Part shown: positions 34,847 through 38,779 of the stretch, piece by piece
Position numbering within the stretch: the first letter of the stretch is position 1
Layout: each line of letters begins with the position of its first letter
From: an uncultured Opitutales bacterium
GTDB taxonomy: Bacteria; Verrucomicrobiota; Verrucomicrobiia; Opitutales; Intestinicryptomonadaceae
NCBI GenBank assembly: GCA_900552245.1
Contig: URYY01000004.1
Coordinates: 1-38,779, forward strand
Reading direction: 5' to 3'
Length of the DNA stretch: 38,779 nt
The notes under the pieces: generated by a model
The model's database searches: none
Told to the model about the DNA's origin: nothing
Seen by the model: only the letters and a program-made list of their open reading frames with translations
Program-made: the position numbers and the translations under genes

Positions 34847-35023
34847 ACCGGCGAAGTGCGGCTATTATTTTTTACGGACAAGCAGTGGGGCATGAGCAAG
34901 CTTGTGAGCCGCTCACAGAAAAAGCTTGAGAAAGTGCCTGAGCAGGTGGAATTTTTTAGTGAACTTACGGAAGAAAAGCCCAAGTACGAAGTTGATGAGA
35001 ACAACAACTTTCTACTTTTTTAA
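34847..35023 (+). pseudogene. cas2: 3' fragment of a type II cas2 gene
   Basis: A 58-codon frame without start runs from just after a stop (34844-34846) to TAA 35021-35023. It reads TGEVRLLFFTDKQWGMSKLV, then SRSQKKLEKVPEQVEFF and an acidic tail. The block G-x-V-R-x-L-x-x-x-TDKQ-W/F-G-x-M is the C-terminal signature of Cas2 from type II systems, which is followed there by a Lys-rich stretch and a PxQ-x-x-x-F end, as here. Cas2 is the structural partner of Cas1 in spacer acquisition. The N-terminal half with the conserved Asp is absent, so the gene is dead. It lies directly beside the tracrRNA-like element and the array, in the usual position of the last cas gene. Confidence 0.72.
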
Positions 35024-35105
35024 AAAAAAATTGCCGAATTTAAAGGTACTATGTAGAGCTTCAAATTTGGCAAAATCAGTTAAGACTTTACAGACAAATA
35101 TTCAA
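35022..35105 (-). ncRNA. tracrRNA-like element: anti-repeat plus strong terminator
   Basis: On the minus strand, 35099-35079 reads ATTTGTCTGTAAAGTCTTAA(C). It matches the repeat's complementary sequence over TTTGT-x-TGTAAAGTC-x-x-AAC, so it can pair with the 5' part of the crRNA-strand repeat (GTTTTGACTTTACAACAAAG) with internal bulges, as tracrRNA anti-repeats do. About 6 nt later comes a 15-bp hairpin: CTTCAAATTTGGCAA at 35059-35073 with TTGCCGAATTTAAAG at 35031-35045 (two G-U pairs in the RNA), then nine T (35030-35022). Together these are the parts of a Cas9 tracrRNA. The exact 5' end is not determined. Confidence 0.65.
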
Positions 35106-35118
35106 ATAAGTTCCTGTA

Positions 35119-35136
35119 TTGCAATACGTTGCAATA
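35119..35136. repeat. Tandem TTGCAATA direct repeat, left of the array
   Basis: TTGCAATA occurs at 35119-35126 and 35129-35136, a 10-bp period. A near-identical pair (TTGCAACAC twice, also 10-bp period) lies at 35457-35475 just before the integrase. They flank the CRISPR array. They could be recombinase or excisionase arm sites, or part of the tracrRNA promoter. Confidence 0.45.
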
Positions 35137-35141
35137 GTACT

Positions 35142-35309
35142 ATTCTGAGAAAGATCACTTTGTTGTAAAGTCAAAACATCTATTAAATTCGGCGTACAAG
35201 GCCGCAAATTCTGAGAAAGATCACTTTGTTGTAAAGTCAAAACAAAACGCCATAGACGTTATATCTTACTGCGATTCTGAGAAAGATCACTTTGTTGTAA
35301 AGTCAAAAA
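35142..35309 (-). CRISPR. Three-repeat CRISPR array, type II-like (36-nt repeats, 30-nt spacers)
   Basis: Repeats lie at 35142-35177, 35208-35243 and 35274-35309, beginning ATTCTGAGAAAGATCACTTT and ending GTTGTAAAGTCAAAAC. The first two are identical; the third has A for the last C. The two spacers (35178-35207 and 35244-35273) are both exactly 30 nt and unrelated to each other. A 36/30 periodicity and a repeat that begins GTTTTGACTT on its minus strand are typical of type II. The anti-repeat geometry implies crRNA is read on the minus strand, toward the tracrRNA. No matching protospacer was seen inside the window. No cas9 or cas1 accompanies it. Confidence 0.93.
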
Positions 35310-35328
35310 GGGATTATTGGGTGTTTAT

Positions 35329-35444
35329 GGGCTGAAAGCCCTTTTGTTTACTGGAAAGCCTTTATTTTAAAGGCTCTCAGAGGCGCGTAGGTTTTTTAAT
35401 AAAATGCTCAGTTTGCGCAAAATTTAGCCCAAAATGAGCATTTT
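35329..35444 (+). terminator. Cluster of three hairpins between the array and the integrase
   Basis: First, GGGCT-gaa-AGCCC at 35329-35341 is followed by TTTT. Second, AGCCTTT (35357-35363) pairs with AAAGGCT (35369-35375). Third, AAAATGCTCA (35401-35410) pairs perfectly with TGAGCATTTT (35435-35444), followed by TT, with a 24-nt loop. The first and third look like plus-strand terminators; the third could also be part of an attachment site. Confidence 0.5.
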
Positions 35445-35456
35445 TTACTTGAAAAA

Positions 35457-35475
35457 TTGCAACACCTTGCAACAC
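35457..35475. repeat. Tandem TTGCAACAC direct repeat before the integrase gene
   Basis: TTGCAACAC is present at 35457-35465 and 35467-35475, 45 bp before the integrase ATG. It is the partner of the TTGCAATA pair at 35119-35136. The position next to a tyrosine recombinase gene suits arm-type binding sites, but the second copy of an attachment core cannot be sought because the element runs off the window. Confidence 0.45.
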
Positions 35476-35519
35476 TTTATCGAGTTTTTAAGCCCCCTGC
35501 CCTATTAGCGCCAAACGCA

Positions 35520-36653
35520 ATGAGTATCCAAAAAATAAATAGAAAATCCAAGCCTTTTTTAGTCCGAGGAAAAGATGCCGACGGCAAGCCCGTATCCGCC
35601 ACCTTTGCCACCCGCTCCGAAGCCGAAGAGTTTGAAAAGTCACTAAAGGCCGAGAAGCGAATGCCTCTTGAAATTCAACTTAATGCGCTCGATCGCGCCG
35701 ACCTTGCCCGCATAAAAGCTCTTTGCGAGCAAAAGAATCGCACTCTCCACGAGGCCCTTAAAGTCTTGGAAGCTGCTTTTAAAAACGGCAACAAGCCCAT
35801 TGCACCCGCCGCCGCTATAACTCGATTTTTAGACGCATTGGAGGCCCGCAATGCGCGCCCTGCGACCTACAACCAGTACAAGTGGCACTTGGCCAAGTTC
35901 GCCGATTGGCTCAATCTTTGCGGAATAGATAATCTCCAAGATGTAACGCCCGCCCTTGCGCAAGAATTTATAAACTCCGTAAAATCCAAAGACCACGCGC
36001 GCCGCGCGCTACGCCCATTTTTTAACTTTTTAAAAGGCGAAAATCTCTTAAGCGAGAATCCGTTTTTAAGCGTAAAAATACCGTCTCTTTTGGACGATCA
36101 AAAGCCAATACTTTTTATGTCGGTCGAGGCCACTCGCGAAAACCTGCGCGCCTTGCGGCCGGAGTTTAAACCGCTATACGCTTTAATGACATTTGCGGGA
36201 ATCCGTCCCGAAGAGCTTATTTCAAAATCAAAAAAGGACCATGTAAAGATTGATGATATCGACTTTAAAAATCAAAGAATCACCATTCGGCCAAGTGTTG
36301 CAAAGTGTCGAAAGATGCGCATTGTAAGCGGCGTAAAGAATCTTTGGCCATGGCTTGAGCCAATTAAAAATTGGGGCGCGATATACCCGCGAGAAATCAA
36401 GTTTTTAAATTGGAATAAGGGCGGGATTACAAAGAATGTTTACGAGCAGTGGCAGGCCGCCAAGAGGCGCCTGCCGCACAAAATACCTCACGACGCCCTG
36501 CGCCACAGCTTCGCGACATACGCCTACTACGCGCTTGGTGTTGAGCGCGCCATAGAGATTTTAGGACACGATTACAACGTTTATATTAGGCACTACAAAG
36601 GCCTTGCCCCCGAAGCGGATTGCAAGGCCTATTTTGAAATCTATCCCGACTAA
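35520..36653 (+). CDS. int: Tyrosine recombinase / phage-type integrase
   Basis: From ATG 35520 (MSIQKINRKSKPFLVRGKDA) the protein has 377 residues; an earlier TTG frame at 35457 passes through the direct repeats and is unlikely. The N-terminus resembles an arm-binding beta domain. The core-binding SAM-like domain lies at about 95-190 (ITRFLDALEARNARPATYNQ). The catalytic domain has Arg229 in AGIRPEEL, His324-x-x-x-Arg328 in PHDALRHSF, His350 in LGHDY and nucleophile Tyr359 in RHYKG. It would integrate and excise the element that continues to the right. It lies between the CRISPR relic and two convergent genes, and its stop abuts that of the next gene. Confidence 0.93.
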   Translation: MSIQKINRKSKPFLVRGKDADGKPVSATFATRSEAEEFEKSLKAEKRMPLEIQLNALDRADLARIKALCEQKNRTLHEALKVLEAAFKNGNKPIAPAAAITRFLDALEARNARPATYNQYKWHLAKFADWLNLCGIDNLQDVTPALAQEFINSVKSKDHARRALRPFFNFLKGENLLSENPFLSVKIPSLLDDQKPILFMSVEATRENLRALRPEFKPLYALMTFAGIRPEELISKSKKDHVKIDDIDFKNQRITIRPSVAKCRKMRIVSGVKNLWPWLEPIKNWGAIYPREIKFLNWNKGGITKNVYEQWQAAKRRLPHKIPHDALRHSFATYAYYALGVERAIEILGHDYNVYIRHYKGLAPEADCKAYFEIYPD

Positions 36654-36941
36654 TTATCGGTTTTTTATTATGTTTTTACTGCCGCAGAATGGGCAGCATT
36701 TATAGGACATTAAGCGCCGAAGTATAGAGACGAATATAACCAATATAATGCCTATTATAAAACCTATTCCGCCGAGAAGCAAAGAACCGCCGCCGACAAA
36801 CAGAATGAGGGCGCCAAGTTCTAAAATCAGAGATCCCGGCACTACCGTCTTTGGCTTGTCAAAGCCTCTTTTGCAGATGGGACACTGGTACTTCATTGCA
36901 GCCGCATAGCGCTCGTTTATGTTGGGGTTGTTTTCATTCAT
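36654..36941 (-). CDS. Small zinc-ribbon membrane protein
   Basis: The 95-residue protein has a CxxC pair near residue 20 (YQCPICKRGF) and another at the C-terminus (CCPFCGSKNII). Between them are two hydrophobic helices (about 37-56 and 58-76). The two CxxC pairs could bind one zinc ion on the cytoplasmic side of a hairpin membrane protein. Similar small proteins are common in phages and elsewhere without a known role. It is convergent with the integrase (stop codons adjacent) and lies 8 bp downstream of the next minus-strand gene, so the two are probably co-transcribed. Confidence 0.65.
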   Translation of the reverse strand: MNENNPNINERYAAAMKYQCPICKRGFDKPKTVVPGSLILELGALILFVGGGSLLLGGIGFIIGIILVIFVSILRRLMSYKCCPFCGSKNIIKNR

Positions 36942-36949
36942 AGTCTTTA

Positions 36950-37363
36950 TTACTTTTTAATTGTTAAAAAAAATGCTTTGATTTTACGGTGCGCCGCGGT
37001 GCGCTCCAAGGCTTCGCGCTTATCCGCTGAAAGATCTTGCCAATCGTAAAGCGCAATCGCAGCCGGAGTTTTTAGCATTAAAGAGTAGTGGCAGGCTTGG
37101 CCTATCGCTTCATGCCACTTCGCGGCCGAGTCAACCTCTATCGCAAAATCTTCCGTTAGAATATCGCAGCGCCCGCCCTTGCAAGAGACTTCGATTTTTA
37201 CATTAGCGCCTTTATTTTCTAAAAATTTTGCAAAAGCGTCGCGCCAATTTGCCTCTTTAAATTCGCCGTTAAAATCCGCAAATTCTAGCTCTATACGCTC
37301 CGACTTTGCCCACAAGCAAAGGCTTGCAAGAAGAATTATGCTTGTTAATAAAATTAGGCGCAT
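36950..37363 (-). CDS. Exported protein with a PD-(D/E)XK-nuclease-like motif
   Basis: The 137-residue protein begins with a signal peptide (MRLILLTSIILLASLCLWAK). The middle holds GGRCDILTEDFAIEVDSAAK followed by WHEAIGQACHYSLMLKTPAA. This pattern (C-D-I/C-L-T-x3-AIE-x-D-x-A-x-KW-x-EAIGQ-x-x-x-Y) is one I know from uncharacterised proteins in many bacterial and phage genomes. Its spacing D-x(n)-E-x-D...K fits a restriction-nuclease-like core, but the nuclease activity is inference. Two Cys (about 60 and 65) could form a disulfide in the periplasm. It is a likely cargo or moron gene of the element. Confidence 0.5.
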   Translation of the reverse strand: MRLILLTSIILLASLCLWAKSERIELEFADFNGEFKEANWRDAFAKFLENKGANVKIEVSCKGGRCDILTEDFAIEVDSAAKWHEAIGQACHYSLMLKTPAAIALYDWQDLSADKREALERTAAHRKIKAFFLTIKK

Positions 37364-37458
37364 AGGGGCTTACAATTATTTTTATTAGCTATAATCATTA
37401 TTTTATTGTTAAAAAAAGCAAGCTTTTTTATAATTGCCAAAATGAAGCTAATAGGTTT

Positions 37459-37608
37459 TTGGGAGAGGATGAGCGCGACTACATGCGCGCCGCGCGCATT
37501 TTAAAGCTATCAAACGGCGAACTGTGCGCATACTTAAAATCCCTAAGCTCGCATGAGCTTAGGGATTTTGTCTGCCTTTTAATAAGGGTTTTAAGGCGGC
37601 TTATTTAG
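37459..37608 (+). CDS. Possible small protein gene in the element
   Basis: A frame from TTG 37459 to TAG 37606-37608 codes 49 residues (GEDERDYMRAARILKLSNGE, ending FVCLLIRVLRRLI) with a composition like a real helical protein. No ATG or strong ribosome binding site supports the start, and the frame stays open upstream. An ATG at 37489 would give 40 residues. A perfect 14-bp hairpin lies inside it. It may be a frameshifted remnant or not coding at all. Confidence 0.3.
   Translation: MGEDERDYMRAARILKLSNGELCAYLKSLSSHELRDFVCLLIRVLRRLI
37537..37568. terminator. Perfect 14-bp hairpin with a 4-nt loop
   Basis: AAATCCCTAAGCTC (37537-37550) and GAGCTTAGGGATTT (37555-37568) are perfect inverted copies around GCAT. 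Another stem follows: TAAGGCGGC (37592-37600) with GCCGCCTTA (37608-37616). The first hairpin is preceded by AAA and followed by TTG, so it could act on either strand, most likely as the terminator of the minus-strand regulator gene at 37601-38083. Confidence 0.5.
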
Positions 37609-38083
37609 CCGCCTTATGCGGCTTGCGCTTGGCTGGAGCGCCTAAGTTAAGATCGTTAGCGCAGGCGCCTTTAAACGGGTTTTGCGCGTCGTTTACAATC
37701 GCAGCCATTGTTTTTATAAGCTCGATTGCGCCGCTTGAATTGCGGGCAAATTCTTCGAGAGTGCGCAAGCTTGATTCAAGCTCTAAATCGACATCCTTGC
37801 CGGTGGCCTTGACTTTAAACTCTTCGGGAGAGCGCCCTAAAACGTCTGTTAAATAGTCGTTTATGCAGGCTATTACGATGTCTGCCGAGCTCTTCGGGTC
37901 GCGCCAATTCTCTTTTTTGCAAAGAGCTTGGAAGGCTTCTTTTCTCAAACGCATTGAAGATAGTCTTGAGATTTGTGGATGCGAGATCCCCTCTGTTTGC
38001 ATAGCCCAAGCAGATGGTGTTGTTCCCTCTTTTGCGCAAACTTCGGCAAGCGCCGCTCTAAGATATGTATTCATGTATTTCAT
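37601..38083 (-). CDS. Phage-type regulator with probable helix-turn-helix
   Basis: The start is ATG 38083 (MKYMNTYLRAALAEVCAKEG), with AGGA eight bases upstream; a longer frame has no ATG. The 160-residue product has an N-terminal helical part. TTPSAWAMQTEGISHPQISR there has the spacing of a helix-turn-helix, like Cro/CI-type regulators. The middle shows DYLTDVLGRSPEEFKV, and the tail is basic (PAKRKPHKAAK). It is divergent from the early genes at 38213, and palindromic sites lie between, so it probably represses them and itself, keeping the element quiescent. No protease-type C-terminal domain is visible, so the switch may not be RecA-dependent. Confidence 0.65.
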   Translation of the reverse strand: MKYMNTYLRAALAEVCAKEGTTPSAWAMQTEGISHPQISRLSSMRLRKEAFQALCKKENWRDPKSSADIVIACINDYLTDVLGRSPEEFKVKATGKDVDLELESSLRTLEEFARNSSGAIELIKTMAAIVNDAQNPFKGACANDLNLGAPAKRKPHKAAK

Positions 38084-38116
38084 TTTCTGTGTCCTTTTTC
38101 TTATTTCAAGTTTAAT

Positions 38117-38196
38117 AATGTACACTTTTGACACATTGTTTTGTTATGTCAATTTTTTTATTTTACAAATTTCAAAAAGTGCACAATGTACACTTT
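38117..38196. promoter_or_regulatory. Divergent operator/promoter region of the element
   Basis: AATGTACACTTT occurs as a direct repeat at 38117-38128 and 38185-38196. The second copy is half of a 21-bp near-perfect palindrome at 38176-38196: AAAGTGCAC-N3-GTACACTTT with one mismatch. TTGACA at 38128-38133 and its reverse complement TGTCAA at 38147-38152 form facing -35 boxes. The region lies between the divergent regulator and early genes, as in a lambda-like switch. Confidence 0.55.
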
Positions 38197-38212
38197 CATA
38201 AACTAAGATTTT

Positions 38213-38440
38213 ATGACAGAGGACAAACTTAACAAAGAAAACGCGGCGCTAGTCCGCGTGCAGAATGCGGCCAAAAAGCAGCTTGACGCTGTAGCCCGCT
38301 TCGCTAGCGAAACAAACGAGCCTAATGCAGACAAGATCCGCAAGATTGCGGAGGCGTTTAAAAGCGCAATATCGCGCGCAAAAATAGATAGCGACGGCAA
38401 CCTTGTGATACCAAGCGATCGCGCGAGGAGGGCAAGCTAA
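38213..38440 (+). CDS. Small early protein of the element, unknown
   Basis: The 75-residue protein begins at ATG 38213, 17 bp after the operator palindrome, so its promoter overlaps the operators. It is predicted to be helical and charged (AALVRVQNAAKKQLDAVARF, then KIRKIAEAFKSAISRAKID). It resembles no family I can name. Its stop overlaps the next ATG by one base (TAATG), so it is the first gene of the early operon. Confidence 0.6.
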   Translation: MTEDKLNKENAALVRVQNAAKKQLDAVARFASETNEPNADKIRKIAEAFKSAISRAKIDSDGNLVIPSDRARRAS

Positions 38441-38679
38441 TGACGCTCGATAAAGACGACGTGCGCGCTATCGTTGACGGCGTTGTGGCTGCTTTAAACA
38501 AAAACCCAAGCGACAACATACGCATTGACGAGGTTAAACGCATATTGGGTCTTGGCCGAAGGGCTATCACAAACTTAGTTGCGGACTATCCGGAGCTAAA
38601 ACCCGCGGGCAAGGGCAGCCACTATTTTAGCCGAAGCGCATGTATGCGCCTTGCGCGCCTTAGAAAGGCGGGCGCATGA
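38440..38679 (+). CDS. Small DNA-binding-like protein (winged-helix or excisionase-like)
   Basis: The protein has 79 residues. After an N-terminal helix (DVRAIVDGVVAALNKN) it has IRIDEVKRILGLGRRAITNL, which looks like the first two helices of a winged-helix/excisionase-type DNA-binding domain. The wing-like GKGSHYFSRSACMRLARLRK follows. It is translationally coupled on both sides (TAATG before, ATGA after). The position next to the switch suits an excisionase or early regulator; which one cannot be told from the sequence. Confidence 0.55.
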   Translation: MTLDKDDVRAIVDGVVAALNKNPSDNIRIDEVKRILGLGRRAITNLVADYPELKPAGKGSHYFSRSACMRLARLRKAGA

Positions 38680-38779
38680 AAGTGACGCTTAACTTTTGCG
38701 AGACGCTTTTTGTTTGGCGCGGACAAAAGAGCCCTCTTAGCTTTAGAGAGTGGCTCGACACCCTGCCCCGCTGCAAGGG
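38676..38779 (+). CDS. Third early gene of the element, cut by the window edge
   Basis: ATG 38676 overlaps the stop of the previous gene (ATGA). The frame stays open to the end of the window, beginning MKVTLNFCETLFVWRGQKSP and including FREWLDTLPRCK. No family can be named from 34 residues. The coupling supports a real gene. Confidence 0.5.
   Translation, partial: MKVTLNFCETLFVWRGQKSPLSFREWLDTLPRCK

Noticed and set aside
34926..35168. An 80-codon plus-strand frame across the cas2 end and the first CRISPR repeat
   Set aside because: It runs through the anti-repeat, terminator and repeat in a frame different from the cas2 tail, so it is a chance frame.
35457..35519. Extending the integrase upstream to a TTG at 35457
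   Set aside because: The extension reads through the TTGCAACAC direct repeats and gives a sequence unlike integrase N-termini; ATG 35520 is preferred.
36984..37005. GGTGCGC words resembling the core of the palindromes before rpsA
   Set aside because: They lie inside the coding sequence at 36950-37363, are not palindromic there and have no regulatory context.

Overview
The window reads as a bacterial chromosome segment with a conserved housekeeping part (1 to about 24,000) and an AT-rich accessory part (about 24,400 to the right end). The gene set points to a Gram-negative, outer-membrane-bearing member of the PVC group, most likely Verrucomicrobiota (Opitutia-like). The reasons are LpxI and an LptF/G permease for lipopolysaccharide, many lipoproteins, a DUF1080 lipoprotein, and a UbiA-UbiX-UbiD set of the kind used for menaquinone by the futalosine route. 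The taxon is inferred from gene content, not from a marker comparison.

Housekeeping part. A minus-strand operon at the left edge runs lipoprotein, small membrane protein, M20 dipeptidase, queD, queE, with 4-bp ATGA overlaps at its last two junctions. Divergent from it is a long plus-strand operon: leuS, a FecR-like secreted protein, lpxI, sufE, mqnP-like, ubiX, ubiD, an Asp23/AmaP-like membrane protein and thiE. It is followed by minus-strand hisA and a DUF1080 lipoprotein, each with a terminator, and then by a complete minus-strand RND efflux operon (adaptor, pump, outer-membrane factor). Further right are a divergent lptG/F-type permease, a TM2 zinc-ribbon protein and rpsA. rpsA has two GCGCACCGTGC palindromes in its upstream region, centred exactly 50 bp apart.

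Accessory part, 24.4 to 34.8 kb. This is an AT-rich series of short unknown exported, lipoprotein or membrane genes mixed with debris. It holds two tandem paralogues; three members of an apparently unnamed small protein family with an internal two-fold repeat; a displaced YD-repeat (Rhs-like) fragment; a reading-frame tail that overlaps the first family member by ATGA, as toxin and immunity genes do; IS30-family transposase relics; and a frameshifted exported gene. I read it as a degenerating store of polymorphic-toxin immunity genes and orphan toxin ends.

CRISPR relic, 34.85 to 35.31 kb. The most notable feature is a stripped type II CRISPR-Cas locus. It consists of the last ~58 codons of a cas2 gene, a minus-strand tracrRNA-like element with an anti-repeat and a strong terminator, and a three-repeat array (36-nt repeats, 30-nt spacers). 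No cas9 or cas1 is present in the window.

Prophage or integrative element, 35.3 kb to the right edge. A tyrosine recombinase lies beside the array. It is followed by two convergent minus-strand genes (a zinc-ribbon membrane protein and an exported putative PD-(D/E)XK protein), a minus-strand HTH-type regulator, an operator region, and overlapping early genes on the plus strand that run off the window.
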